Assembly: GCA_900551865.1 (NCBI GenBank)
Contig: URXV01000008.1
Coordinates: 1-64,000 of the forward strand
From: an uncultured Rickettsiales bacterium
GTDB lineage: Bacteria; Pseudomonadota; Alphaproteobacteria; RF32; CAG-239
Reading direction: 5' to 3'
DNA length: 64,000 nucleotides
In this document: positions 9,170 to 18,222 of the stretch, piece after piece
Layout: each line of letters starts with the position of its first letter
Position numbering within the stretch: the first letter of the stretch is position 1
Notes under the pieces: model-generated
Seen by the model: the letters and a program-made list of their open reading frames with translations, nothing else
Told to the model about the DNA's origin: nothing
The model's database searches: none
Made by a program: the position numbers and the translations under genes

Positions 9170-9199
9170 TGCCGCGGCATATAAGAACCAGCCGCGGCA
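9170..9199 (-). terminator. GC-rich terminator of the beta-barrel gene
   Basis: A 9-base GC-rich inverted repeat (arms 9170-9178 and 9191-9199) about 26 bases after the stop of the outer-membrane protein gene. On the minus strand it is followed by a T-rich stretch. Confidence 0.78.
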
Positions 9200-9224
9200 G
9201 CAAAAAGCAAAATTTACAAAAAGC

Positions 9225-9839
9225 TTATAAAACGTATCTGACGCCAACGTAAACTTCTTGGTCGGTTACGCTTGTCTTTCCGTTAAATTCGTCTAAATCG
9301 CCCATGTCGTAATAGCGGTACCCAACATCAAGATTCAGTCTGTTTGTCAGCTTTGCTGATATACCGGCGCCCAGTGACCAGGTAAAACTGTCATCATCCA
9401 TCTTAAATTTAACGCCTGAAACAGGATAACTCATTGTCAGCTTATGGTTAGTCCAGCCGATACCGGCATCAACAAACGGCGTAAACCAGGAATACGGAAA
9501 AAAGTCATAATAAACGATGAACATGTATGATTGTGATCTGAATTTCCCTTTTGCATAGCTTGAGATATTCTCGCTGTTGGCTTTTCTCCACATATATTCT
9601 ATTTCGGTTCTGAAATGCTCGTGTCTGTAGCCAATTCCGCCGGAAGCAATAAATCTTTTCTTGTCAACGATATAGTGGGAAAAACCGTTTCCGACTCCGC
9701 TTCTGTCATCATCAACTTCATACTCTGCATATCCGGCGCGCCCGGCCAGATAAAATCCGTCACATTCGGCAGCAGCTTTTCCTGCCGTGAAAATAAAGGC
9801 CAAAGCCAGAATTGCCGTAAAAATTTTATTGTTTGTCAT
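9225..9839 (-). CDS. Outer-membrane beta-barrel protein, opacity/OmpA-barrel type
   Basis: A 204-residue protein with an N-terminal signal peptide (cleavage near GKAAAEC) and about eight amphipathic strands with alternating aromatics. Examples are FYLAGRAGYAEYEV, FRTEIEYMWRKA, WFTPFVDAGIGW, SLGAGISAKL and LNLDVGYRYYDMG, and it ends in VYVGVRYVL. This is the 8-stranded barrel of the OmpW/Opa/OmpA-N kind found in many alphaproteobacteria as a surface antigen. There is no peptidoglycan-binding domain. Monocistronic with its own terminator. Function beyond a surface barrel cannot be read from sequence. Confidence 0.85.
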   Translation of the reverse strand: MTNNKIFTAILALAFIFTAGKAAAECDGFYLAGRAGYAEYEVDDDRSGVGNGFSHYIVDKKRFIASGGIGYRHEHFRTEIEYMWRKANSENISSYAKGKFRSQSYMFIVYYDFFPYSWFTPFVDAGIGWTNHKLTMSYPVSGVKFKMDDDSFTWSLGAGISAKLTNRLNLDVGYRYYDMGDLDEFNGKTSVTDQEVYVGVRYVL

Positions 9840-10013
9840 TAAAGAAACTCCGTTTCACTAGTCCTGAATTTAATTCGTGGACAAAATAACACAAAATTTA
9901 AACAAAACAAGCAAAAAATTAACAAAAGGTAAATTTTTTTTATAAAAGCATATTTTTTTCTATTTTTCCCTCAAAAGCGTTGATTTTATAATAATATGTG
10001 TTAAACCTTAGAA

Positions 10014-10413
10014 CCAAGGTGGTTGGATAGCTGCGCCGGGATTTTTCCGGTGAGGAAAGTCCGAGCGTCATGGAAACGGGGCACCGGATAACGTCCGGCT
10101 GGAGAAATCCAAGGGAAAGTGCCACAGAAAATTACCGCCAAAATTATTTTGGTAAGGTTGAAAAGGCGAGGTAAGAGCTCACCGCAAAGATAGTAATATC
10201 CTTTGGCAAGGCAAACCCTGCCCGACGCAAGACCAAATTAGGAGGGCGGCTTTAAGCCGTTGCATGGGGCGTTTCCACCCTGCTCCAGAGGTAGGTCGCT
10301 CGAACCGGATGGCGACATTCGGTCCAGATGAATAGCTATCGCTTTGAATCTTTGCCTTCGGGTAAAGCAAATGACAAGTACAGAACTCGGCTTACAGACC
10401 ACCTTTGATTTTT
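10014..10413 (+). ncRNA. rnpB: RNase P RNA, bacterial type A
   Basis: Catalytic RNA that matures tRNA 5' ends. Visible hallmarks are GAGGAAAGTCCGAGC near the 5' end, GGCAAACCCTG in the middle, the conserved CAGAGGTAGGTCGC-type block, and the 3' ACAGAACTCGGCTTACAG core. The closing helix P1 is seen directly: 10016-10023 pairs with 10398-10405. P1 is followed by a run of T (10409-10414), so the RNA end doubles as a terminator. The ends are inferred from P1. lpxC begins only 14 bases downstream. Confidence 0.96.
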
Positions 10414-10427
10414 TATGGGAGAGAATA

Positions 10428-11282
10428 ATGCAGTATCAGCACACGTTAAAAAATGCTATTGAAATAAAGGGGATAGGACTGCATTCCGGTTGCGACGCCG
10501 TAATGGCGATAGAGCCTGCGCCGGAAAATCACGGTATTCGGTTTCAACGGACTGATATTGCGGGGGCTGAAACGATTCCCGCGTTGTATTCCAACGTTGT
10601 TGATACGAGGAATTGCACCTGCCTGGGAACGTCTCCGCAGAATATCGTCAGCACGATAGAGCACATTATGTCGGTTTTTTATGTTCTCGGCATAGATAAC
10701 GCGCTGGTTAAAGTTAATAATCCCGAAGTTCCGATTCTTGATGGCAGCGGGCGTGAATTTCTGCGTATTTTGCAATTGGCGGAACTGGTTGCCCAAAATG
10801 CCCCGCGCCGTATTTTGAAAGTTTCCCGCGAGGTCAGGTTTGAAGATGGCAAAGGCGCAAGCATAACGCTGCTGCCGGCAGAAACGTTGCACATTTGTTT
10901 TGATATAGAATTTCCGTCCAAAATCGTCGGGCATCAGAATTTTGATAAAGACATAACAGAGGAAGTCTTTGCCGCGGAAATTGCGCCGTGCCGGACTTTC
11001 TGCGAAAAATATCAGGTGGACTATCTGCAGTCAATCGGGCTGATAAAAGGCGGTTCGCTGGACAATGCGGTGGTTTTGGACGGCGAAACGATATTGAATC
11101 CCGGAGGTTTCCGCGTGCCGAATGAATGTGTAAACCACAAAGTAATGGATACCATTGGTGATTTATATACTTCGGGGTATTATATATTGGCAAAAGTTGT
11201 TGCCAACAAAAGCGGACACTATCATAATAACGAAATCCTGAAAAAGCTTTTTGCTTCTGCGGATAATTATGAAATACTGTAA
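10428..11282 (+). CDS. lpxC: UDP-3-O-acyl-N-acetylglucosamine deacetylase
   Basis: Zinc enzyme catalysing the committed step of lipid A synthesis in the cytoplasm. The 284-residue product shows KGIGLHSG at the start, the Zn-ligand region STIEHIMS, the substrate loop PEVPILDGS, and the second Zn site NHKVMDTIGD; it ends with a His-rich SGHYHNNE. Start at 10428 with GGGAGAG upstream; the frame runs further upstream but that lies inside the RNase P RNA. First gene of lpxC-bamD-recN, an order known from alphaproteobacteria, where ftsZ often precedes lpxC; here rnpB takes that place. Confidence 0.96.
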   Translation: MQYQHTLKNAIEIKGIGLHSGCDAVMAIEPAPENHGIRFQRTDIAGAETIPALYSNVVDTRNCTCLGTSPQNIVSTIEHIMSVFYVLGIDNALVKVNNPEVPILDGSGREFLRILQLAELVAQNAPRRILKVSREVRFEDGKGASITLLPAETLHICFDIEFPSKIVGHQNFDKDITEEVFAAEIAPCRTFCEKYQVDYLQSIGLIKGGSLDNAVVLDGETILNPGGFRVPNECVNHKVMDTIGDLYTSGYYILAKVVANKSGHYHNNEILKKLFASADNYEIL

Positions 11283-11297
11283 GAGAGGGAAAAGAGG

Positions 11298-12047
11298 ATG
11301 AAAAAGATTCTGTATGTACTGCCGGTCGTCGGGTTGATGTTCCTTTCCGCCTGCGCTTCAACGGAAGATCCTGTCAATGACGAAGACAAAAGCGCGGAAA
11401 CCCTGTATAACGAAGCTTATAACTATCTGAACAAAACCTCCTATCAGAAAGCCGCGGAAACGTTTGATAAGGTGGAAATGGAACACCCTTATTCCAAATG
11501 GGCGACCAAGTCCAAGCTGATGAGCGCGTATTCCTATTATAAGGACGAAAAATACGACGACGCCATTGCTGCGCTGGACCGTTATATCCGTCTGCACCCC
11601 GGCAACAAAGACGTTGCCTATGCTTTTTATCTCAAAGGCGTCTGCTATTATGACCAGATTGCGCCATCCCAAAAGGAACAGTCGGCGACCCGCGACGCGT
11701 ACGAAACTTTTTCTCAGGTTATCGCAATGTTTCCGGACAGCGAATATGCTGCCGACGCCAAAGCCAAAATGGCACTGATAGAAGACCATCTTGCCGGGCA
11801 CGAGATGAGCGTCGGGCGCTACTATCTGGAAAATAAGGAATATATTTCCGCACTGAACCGTTTTTCTACCGTAACCGACGTTTACCAGACCACCAGCCAG
11901 ATAGAGGAAGCCCTGTATCGTGAAATAGAAATATATACAATCCTCGGTCTGGATGACGAGGCGGTAAAAAAAGAAGAAATCTTGCGTCGCAACTATCCTG
12001 ACGGCAAATGGACGGCAATGGCGGCAAAGTTAATCACAAAGGACTGA
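11298..12047 (+). CDS. bamD: Outer membrane assembly lipoprotein BamD
   Basis: Essential lipoprotein of the BAM complex, which inserts beta-barrel proteins; its partner bamA lies at 57.6-59.9 kb. The 249-residue product has a signal peptide with lipobox LSAC (Cys at about 19) and about five TPR-like helical pairs, including YNEAYNYLNKTSYQKAAETF and SYYKDEKYDDAIAALDRYIRLHP. Length is normal. It sits 15 bases after lpxC and 9 before recN, so the three genes are very likely one transcript. Confidence 0.94.
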   Translation: MKKILYVLPVVGLMFLSACASTEDPVNDEDKSAETLYNEAYNYLNKTSYQKAAETFDKVEMEHPYSKWATKSKLMSAYSYYKDEKYDDAIAALDRYIRLHPGNKDVAYAFYLKGVCYYDQIAPSQKEQSATRDAYETFSQVIAMFPDSEYAADAKAKMALIEDHLAGHEMSVGRYYLENKEYISALNRFSTVTDVYQTTSQIEEALYREIEIYTILGLDDEAVKKEEILRRNYPDGKWTAMAAKLITKD

Positions 12048-12056
12048 TTTTCGCTG

Positions 12057-13739
12057 ATGCTCAAAGCCCTATCCATAAGAAACGTCGTCTTGATAGACAG
12101 TCTGGACATAGATTTTTCCGGCGGTCTGACGGTTTTGAGCGGCGAAACCGGCGCCGGCAAGTCCATTCTGCTGGATTCGCTGGGACTTTTGCTGGGCAGC
12201 CGTTCCGAGTCGTCGCTTGTGCGAACCGGGGCGGACAAGCTGTCCGTAACCGGCGTTTTTGAAGTCCGCCCGGACAATAAAATTTATGACATTGCCGCGG
12301 AATATGACTTGGAGATGGACGGCGACATTATCATCAAACGGACGATTTCCGCTGACGGGCGCGGTAAAATACTTTTCAATGACCAGATAATCACCTTAAA
12401 GCTGTTGCGGGAATTAAGCCGCTGCCTGATAGAAATTCACGGTCAGCACGATAATCAGGGGTTGCTGAATCCTGCGACCCATTGCGATATTCTGGACAGC
12501 TGCGGCAGCTGCGAAAAAGAGCTTGCCGCCGCCGGAGAGGCTTTTTCCGCTTATAAAACCGCCGCCGCCGCGCTTCGCAGCCGGGAAGAAGCCCTCAACA
12601 AGGCGAAAGAGGATGAAGAAAACCTGAAACACTGGGTGCAGGAACTAAATCGGCTCGCCCCGAAGAAAGGCGAGGAAGAAACCCTGCGCGCCCGTCGCAG
12701 CGAACTGATGAATGCCGAAAAGATAATAGAAAAGCTGAACGCCGCCTATGCGTATTTAAATGGCAGCAGCTCCGTATTGGACAGTATAGCCAAAGCGCAG
12801 AACGCCATTTCCCGCGTCAACGAAATTGTAAATAACAAATACGCTGATATTGAGCAGAATCTGGAAACGGCGCTTTACAGCCTCAACGACGCGGTAGAGC
12901 GCATAGAAGCCGGTTCGGCGGACGTTTCGCTGAACCAGAATGAGATTGACGATATAGAAACGCGGCTGTTTGCGTTGCGCAGCGTCGCCAAAAAGCACCG
13001 GACGGAAATAGATATGCTGCCTGAAAAGCAGGAAGAATTATCTGCCGCCCTGCAAAATCTGCAAAACGGTGAGGACAGCCTGCGCGAATTGCAGGAAAAA
13101 GTCAGATGCCTGCGCGAAGCCTATATGACCGCGGCGTCAAAGTTGAGCGAAAAGCGCGTTAAAACCGCTGCCAGACTGGATAAGAGCATTATGCGCGAAC
13201 TTCCGCCGCTGAAAATGGAAAAAGCCGTTTTCAGAACTTCCGTAACTCCCAAAGAAGAAAGCCAGTGGTCGGAAAAAGGCTGGGATTCCGTTTGTTTTGA
13301 GGTGTCAACCAACCCCAATACTCCGATGGGCGCGTTGAATAAGATAGCTTCCGGCGGTGAACTGTCGCGTTTTATGCTGGCGTTAAAGGTAAACCTTGCG
13401 CAGACTTCCAGTCAGGAAACGCTGATTTTTGACGAGATAGATACCGGTATCGGCGGCGCTACGGCAGAGGCGGTAGGCGAGCGTCTGGCGCGTCTGGCAG
13501 AAAAGGTGCAGGTTATGGTCGTAACCCATTCTCCGCAGGTTGCCGCGTTCGGCAGTGAACATTTTAAGGTGGAAAAAACGACTCAAAATGACGTTACGAC
13601 GACCGGGCTGGAAAAATTGACCGCCGCAGGCAAGGTGGAAGAAATCGCCCGCATGCTTGCCGGAGAAAAGATTACCAAAGAGGCGCGCGCCGCGGCCCAC
13701 GTTTTGTTAAATAAAGATAAAAATCCGGTATTGTTTTAA
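12057..13739 (+). CDS. recN: DNA repair protein RecN
   Basis: SMC-like ATPase that helps repair double-strand breaks. The 560-residue product has an N-terminal Walker A GETGAGKS (about 28-35), the EIHGQHDNQGLL signature, a long coiled-coil middle (about 150-370), the ABC signature ASGGELSRFMLALK and Walker B LIFDEIDTGIGG near 450, and VVTHSPQVAA. It is shorter by a little than the E. coli protein but complete. Last gene of lpxC-bamD-recN; in other alphaproteobacteria ligA often follows, but here ligA is at 36.4 kb. Confidence 0.97.
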   Translation: MLKALSIRNVVLIDSLDIDFSGGLTVLSGETGAGKSILLDSLGLLLGSRSESSLVRTGADKLSVTGVFEVRPDNKIYDIAAEYDLEMDGDIIIKRTISADGRGKILFNDQIITLKLLRELSRCLIEIHGQHDNQGLLNPATHCDILDSCGSCEKELAAAGEAFSAYKTAAAALRSREEALNKAKEDEENLKHWVQELNRLAPKKGEEETLRARRSELMNAEKIIEKLNAAYAYLNGSSSVLDSIAKAQNAISRVNEIVNNKYADIEQNLETALYSLNDAVERIEAGSADVSLNQNEIDDIETRLFALRSVAKKHRTEIDMLPEKQEELSAALQNLQNGEDSLRELQEKVRCLREAYMTAASKLSEKRVKTAARLDKSIMRELPPLKMEKAVFRTSVTPKEESQWSEKGWDSVCFEVSTNPNTPMGALNKIASGGELSRFMLALKVNLAQTSSQETLIFDEIDTGIGGATAEAVGERLARLAEKVQVMVVTHSPQVAAFGSEHFKVEKTTQNDVTTTGLEKLTAAGKVEEIARMLAGEKITKEARAAAHVLLNKDKNPVLF

Positions 13740-13841
13740 TCGGTTTCAGCCCTTTCCATTATACTTTGCTGAGCTTACCCTGTTGCATTTTGCTTGTGTA
13801 GTCTTGACTATTCCAAATATCGCTATATGCATATCCAACAC

Positions 13842-13886
13842 TGCATCGGAGCATTTATATTATAATTTTCACTGCTTCCGATGTAG
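13842..13886. terminator. Imperfect hairpin between convergent recN and LOG genes
   Basis: Arms 13842-13854 and 13873-13886 are complementary apart from one bulge and one G-T type pair, with an AT-rich loop. It lies between two convergent genes with no T run on either side, so it may act as a shared transcription barrier. The rest of this 197-base gap shows nothing I can name. Confidence 0.35.
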
Positions 13887-13936
13887 CCGCTTCTTTTCTG
13901 TTGAATAACAAAATTATAGTTCTGGCTGTCTGATGC

Positions 13937-14890
13937 CTATAACTTCCCCTGTCTTCGTTTTAAGCGCGACAGTTTATAGCTGACAACGGACGTATCTCTT
14001 CCTGTTTTGGCCAGCCGGTCGTACATGCGCTCAATTTCCTTTTCCAGATATGCGGTTTCAATCTCATTGTTTAAGGCTGCTTTTTCTTCAGCATTGCCCA
14101 GCCCCCGGATGCCGCAAACTTCCCGTATAATATCCACGACTTCCTTGCCGGAGTCTTGCCGGCGCCGGATAAAATACGGCAGCTCATAAACCAACTGGCG
14201 CGTATTGTCATAAACTTTGTCGCCATCGCAGCATTTGTCGTATTTGTTTTTCAGCAGGCTGAACGCGACTTCCAGCTCAAAGTCATTGTCAACAACGACA
14301 AACGGTACCGGGTCGGAAAAGCCCTTGTTGGAAATAGACTTGAGAAATTCAAGCAAATGATGGAAAAAACCGCTGATGTTGTAGAGGATAAACGGCTTCC
14401 TCTGCAACAATCCGTCTTGCATGGCCACGCAGTCGTACGCCAGCTCGTCCAATGTTCCGACTCCGCCCGGCGCAAATACGACAAAATCAGCGTTCAGCAG
14501 CCTTTGCTTGCGCTCTTCCAGTGTCTTGGCAAAAATAACATTTATGTGTTTCAGCATAATGTCGTCTGAATCGTAAAGCTTGTAATATTCTTCAGTTGTG
14601 ATACCCTGAATGGGAAATTCAGGTGCCGGACAATGTTGTTTTTCATTCCACGCATCCATCACGCCGCGGGCTACTGCTCCCATAATGCCCGAATTGGATA
14701 AGCCAAAATCAAGTTTAAATCCCATCTCGACAATTTTTTTGCCCAGAGTGTACGCTTCCTTGACATAAACCGGATTATGGCCGCCGCGCGAACCCCCGGC
14801 AACAAAAACCCTGATACCGTCTTTCTCGTTTTCTTTAATAAATGCAGAAAGCAGTTCTTCGCTGTTGCTGCAGTCTCTCTTTGTCGTCAT
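13937..14890 (-). CDS. LOG-family (TIGR00730/lysine decarboxylase-like) protein
   Basis: Rossmann-fold protein of the LONELY GUY family, whose characterised members are nucleotide 5'-monophosphate phosphoribohydrolases (cytokinin-type or PpnN-like). The 317-residue product has VFVAGGSRGG near the N terminus, GLSNSGIMGAVARG, and the family signature PGGVGTLDE. It has an extra C-terminal helical extension of about 90 residues rich in charged residues. Start at 14890, where GAGGAGA lies upstream; the longer frame starting at 14956 lacks this. It follows tgt by 83 bases on the same strand. The actual substrate is unknown. Confidence 0.85.
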   Translation of the reverse strand: MTTKRDCSNSEELLSAFIKENEKDGIRVFVAGGSRGGHNPVYVKEAYTLGKKIVEMGFKLDFGLSNSGIMGAVARGVMDAWNEKQHCPAPEFPIQGITTEEYYKLYDSDDIMLKHINVIFAKTLEERKQRLLNADFVVFAPGGVGTLDELAYDCVAMQDGLLQRKPFILYNISGFFHHLLEFLKSISNKGFSDPVPFVVVDNDFELEVAFSLLKNKYDKCCDGDKVYDNTRQLVYELPYFIRRRQDSGKEVVDIIREVCGIRGLGNAEEKAALNNEIETAYLEKEIERMYDRLAKTGRDTSVVSYKLSRLKRRQGKL

Positions 14891-14973
14891 TGCGCCGTCT
14901 CCTCTCTTAAAAATTTTGCCACCCTGAAAATTCTGCCGTTTGCCGTCCGGTGTCAATTCGGATTCGCACCCGT

Positions 14974-16101
14974 TCAGGCCAGTTCTTCAATGTCTCCCTG
15001 CTGCTGTTTTTGATAAAACTCTTTTGCAAATTCATCAAGCCTGTCTTCAGCCAGAGCTTTGCGGATTCCCTGCATCAACCGCTCATAATATCTGATATTG
15101 TGCCAGCTTAACAGCATAACCGCCAGAATCTCGTTGCATTTTTGCAGGTGGTGGATATAGGCGCGGGAATAATTGCTGCACAGCGGGCAATCGCACCCGG
15201 CTTCTACCGGCCGAGGGTCTTCGCGGTGTCGGGCGTTGCGGATATTAATCGGACCATATTCCGTAAAAGCCTGCGCCGTTCTGCCCGAACGCGTCGGCAT
15301 AACGCAGTCAAACATATCCACCCCGCGCAACACGGCGCCGACGATGTCGTCTGGTTTGCCGACGCCCATAAGGTAACGGGGTTTGTCTTCCGGCAGCATA
15401 CCCGGCGCATAGTCCAGAACTTCAAACATCTTGTCCTGTCCTTCGCCGACGGCCAGCCCGCCGATGGCGTAGCCGTCAAACCCGATTTCCTTTAACTTTT
15501 CTGCCGATTCCCGGCGTAAATCTTCAAAAACGCTGCCCTGCTGGATTCCGAAGATACCATATCCGTCGCGGTCCTGAAAAGCATCGCGGCTGCGCCTTGC
15601 CCAGCGCATTGAGCGCTGCATTGAAATTTGGGCTTCTTTATGCGTTGCCGGAAACGGCGTGCATTCGTCAAGGCTCATCGTTATGTTTGAATCGAGTTTA
15701 TGCTGGATGCCGATAGATTCTTCCGGCGTCAGAAAAAACAGCTTGCCATCAACATGAGATTTAAAACTGACGCCCTCTTCGGTCAGTTTCCTCAAACCTT
15801 TCAGGCTCATAACCTGAAATCCGCCGGAGTCGGTCAAAATCGGCCGATGCCAGTTCATAAATTTATGCAGTCCGCCCATTTTTTCCACCAAATCGGCTCC
15901 CGGCCGCAGCATAAGATGGTATGTATTGCCCAAAATAATTTCTGCTCCGGTCGATTCCACCGATTCCGGCAGCATGGCCTTGACCGTTCCGCAGGTTCCG
16001 ACCGGCATAAACGCCGGTGTGTTGACAATGCCGTGTTTGGTATGCAGCTTTCCCAACCGCGATTTATTATGTTTTTTTAAGATTTCAAATTTAAGTGCCA
16101 T
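14974..16101 (-). CDS. tgt: tRNA-guanine (queuine/preQ1) transglycosylase
   Basis: Exchanges guanine-34 for a queuosine precursor in GUN-anticodon tRNAs. The 375-residue product has ILTDSGGFQVMSL with the proton-acceptor Asp, GGLAVGEG, the nucleophile region FDCVMPTRSGR, and the zinc site CDCPLCxNYSRAYIHHL. Length is normal. The remaining queuosine genes are not in the window. Probably co-transcribed with the LOG-family gene downstream. Confidence 0.97.
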   Translation of the reverse strand: MALKFEILKKHNKSRLGKLHTKHGIVNTPAFMPVGTCGTVKAMLPESVESTGAEIILGNTYHLMLRPGADLVEKMGGLHKFMNWHRPILTDSGGFQVMSLKGLRKLTEEGVSFKSHVDGKLFFLTPEESIGIQHKLDSNITMSLDECTPFPATHKEAQISMQRSMRWARRSRDAFQDRDGYGIFGIQQGSVFEDLRRESAEKLKEIGFDGYAIGGLAVGEGQDKMFEVLDYAPGMLPEDKPRYLMGVGKPDDIVGAVLRGVDMFDCVMPTRSGRTAQAFTEYGPINIRNARHREDPRPVEAGCDCPLCSNYSRAYIHHLQKCNEILAVMLLSWHNIRYYERLMQGIRKALAEDRLDEFAKEFYQKQQQGDIEELA

Positions 16102-16143
16102 TTTTGTTTCCTTTTTTATTCGTTTAAACTGTTATCAGCTTTA

Positions 16144-17292
16144 TTATTCTTTATAAATCTTGCTCCATAAAGGGATTTCATTGCCGATTCCCCGCGCCAG
16201 TTTATCCGCTTCGATAAAAGCCATTTCGCCGCTGTCAAACATAACTCGGTACCATTTTTTATCGGCGGTGTATCCGGTAAGCCGGACTGTTGTTCCCCGT
16301 TCAACGGTTGCAAAAACGTCAAAACTCCTGTCAGCCCCGTGCATCGCCTGCGTCGTATCCGTAACATGGTATAGCTGCAGTTTGTCATGTACGTCAACCG
16401 GAATGTCAAAAATCTTTGCAACGGCAACATCGCTGAAAATTTTCTGTCCGTTTTTGAAAATAACGACTTCCTTGACGTTGACCTTATTTTTGTTTTCAGC
16501 CTCTATTTTGCCGAGAAACAGTCCGCCGGCGATAAGAAACAATATTACCAGCAACATAAACGGATAAAAAAGCTGTATTCTTTTCAGCTTTCCGAAATTC
16601 CATTTTTTAACGCCGAGCGGCGCATAACTGCTTAATGACTGCTGATATTCGCTGATAAAAGGCAATTCGTCTTTGTCGGCATATTCCCTTGCTAGGGCGG
16701 CAAGCGTCGCCGCTTCCTCTTTCTTTCCCTCGGCGTTATAAGCCAAAGCGTTATGCAGCAAAAGGTTCAGGTTTTCTTTTCTGGCGTTGATACGGCTGAT
16801 ATTCTGGATAATTGCGGCGATATTTACAAAAAAAGCGCTGATTCCCCAGAAACCGTAAAGCCAGTTATGTCGGGTAATTCTGCCAATAACTCCTGCCGCT
16901 TCATAAAGGCTGCAATAATAAATTTTATCAATTTTATTGTGTCCGAGTCCTTTTCCCGTTACTTCCGTCAGATGAAAAGCCCGCATATTCAAATCTTCCT
17001 GTCCGTGCATGTTTCGAAGGACGAGAAGGGCGCTCATATCAGGAAAGTTTTCCTTGTCGTAAATTATTGACAGGAGAATATAAGCCAGCCTTGTTTGGGG
17101 TTCTTTGAGAACGTCATATGCAGCGGAGATTTTTTGGAACATATCAACGGCATCAGGAGAGTTATTATGGTCTGGATGCCAGAATTTAGCCATATCCCGG
17201 TATTTTTGCCGCAGTTCTTCTTCTGGTGTTTCCGGAGAAACTCCCAAAACTTTATAATAGTCCAAACTGTCGTATTTAATTTCTTTCCCCAT
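16144..17292 (-). CDS. Membrane-anchored J-domain protein with C-terminal SH3 domain
   Basis: A 382-residue protein. Residues 8-70 form a J domain with the HPD tripeptide at 39-41 (WHPDHN), expected to stimulate an Hsp70. Hydrophobic segments lie near 145-165 and 245-266. The C-terminal part (about 275-372) ends in a bacterial SH3-like unit (VFATVERGTTVRLTGY..WYRVMF). This is J domain inside, SH3 probably in the periplasm. Start at 17292 with AGGAG upstream; it lies one base after the stop of the MinD-like gene, so the two are co-translated. Unusual combination; role unknown. Confidence 0.75.
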   Translation of the reverse strand: MGKEIKYDSLDYYKVLGVSPETPEEELRQKYRDMAKFWHPDHNNSPDAVDMFQKISAAYDVLKEPQTRLAYILLSIIYDKENFPDMSALLVLRNMHGQEDLNMRAFHLTEVTGKGLGHNKIDKIYYCSLYEAAGVIGRITRHNWLYGFWGISAFFVNIAAIIQNISRINARKENLNLLLHNALAYNAEGKKEEAATLAALAREYADKDELPFISEYQQSLSSYAPLGVKKWNFGKLKRIQLFYPFMLLVILFLIAGGLFLGKIEAENKNKVNVKEVVIFKNGQKIFSDVAVAKIFDIPVDVHDKLQLYHVTDTTQAMHGADRSFDVFATVERGTTVRLTGYTADKKWYRVMFDSGEMAFIEADKLARGIGNEIPLWSKIYKE

Positions 17293-17293
17293 G

Positions 17294-18130
17294 TTAAATC
17301 TCCTGACCAAGCTTTTTTGCAATATTGCAAATATCCAAAGCTGCCTCGGAAGTCGGGTAACGGGAAAGCAGAAGTTCTTTGTTTCTTATCGTATCCCGGA
17401 TTCTCGTGTCAATTCTGACAATACCGAGCAAATCAGGACATTTCAACCCGTTTCGATCGGCGGCTTTGTTTAGCTCCTCATAAATTTTATATCCGTCTTC
17501 AAAAGAATTTACTTTGTTAATTATTAAATTATAATTAGCATCAATTTTCGTTTCATTCATAAATTTAATCAAATCAAACGTTTTAATCAGGTCGACGCTG
17601 TTTTCCGAACACATAATCAGAATATTGTCGGCAATTTGGCATAAACTCAGGTTTTTGTCTGTCAGTTCAGTGCCGAGGTCGATAATCGTATGGTCATAAT
17701 TTTCTGCCAGAATTTGCAAATCCTCGGCCATAATCTGAACCCGCCCCAGAGGTAGTTCCGCCAGATAATTGTTTCCTTGTTCGGCCGTCAGAATATGAAA
17801 ATTTTTATTTTTGTATGGCACCGTCAATTGGTTTAATGTTTTCTTTCCTTTAATATAATCTTCTAGGAAAGACGTATTTTGCAAAATAAGATAAGAGCTT
17901 ATATTGGAAAAATTACCATTGCCGTCAACCAGTAAGACACGCTTTTTTTCTGCATTCAAAGCGTGGGCAATGCTTAAAGCGCACCATGAAGTTCCGATTC
18001 GTTCGGCTCCCGATATCAGCACGGATAAGTTTCTGGGCGTTTCATGCTTCAAAAACAGATTGCTGTAAATTAAATCCCGGCTTTTATTCAAAATAACACC
18101 TGTAATAACCTGGTTTGGCAATAAAGACAC
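17294..18130 (-). CDS. MinD/ParA-like ATPase with degenerate P-loop
   Basis: A 278-residue protein with the ParA/MinD/FlhG layout: a central beta strand then SGAERIGTSWCALSIAHAL in place of the KGGxGKTT Walker A, RVLLVDGNG as A', YDHTIIDLGTEL as Walker B, and a strand-helix pattern around DNILIMCSENSVDLIKTF. Both P-loop lysines are absent, so ATP hydrolysis in the usual way is doubtful. About the first 20 residues resemble a targeting stretch. The start is a GTG with GGAG very close; a TTG three codons later is an alternative. Directly upstream of the J-domain gene. Confidence 0.7.
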   Translation of the reverse strand: MSLLPNQVITGVILNKSRDLIYSNLFLKHETPRNLSVLISGAERIGTSWCALSIAHALNAEKKRVLLVDGNGNFSNISSYLILQNTSFLEDYIKGKKTLNQLTVPYKNKNFHILTAEQGNNYLAELPLGRVQIMAEDLQILAENYDHTIIDLGTELTDKNLSLCQIADNILIMCSENSVDLIKTFDLIKFMNETKIDANYNLIINKVNSFEDGYKIYEELNKAADRNGLKCPDLLGIVRIDTRIRDTIRNKELLLSRYPTSEAALDICNIAKKLGQEI

Positions 18131-18222
18131 ATCTCCGAAACAATGGGAGATAAATCATTTTTTAACATAATAACATTATACTTGTAAACATTCAAAGATT
18201 CTTTTTTTACTCAGGGGGAATT

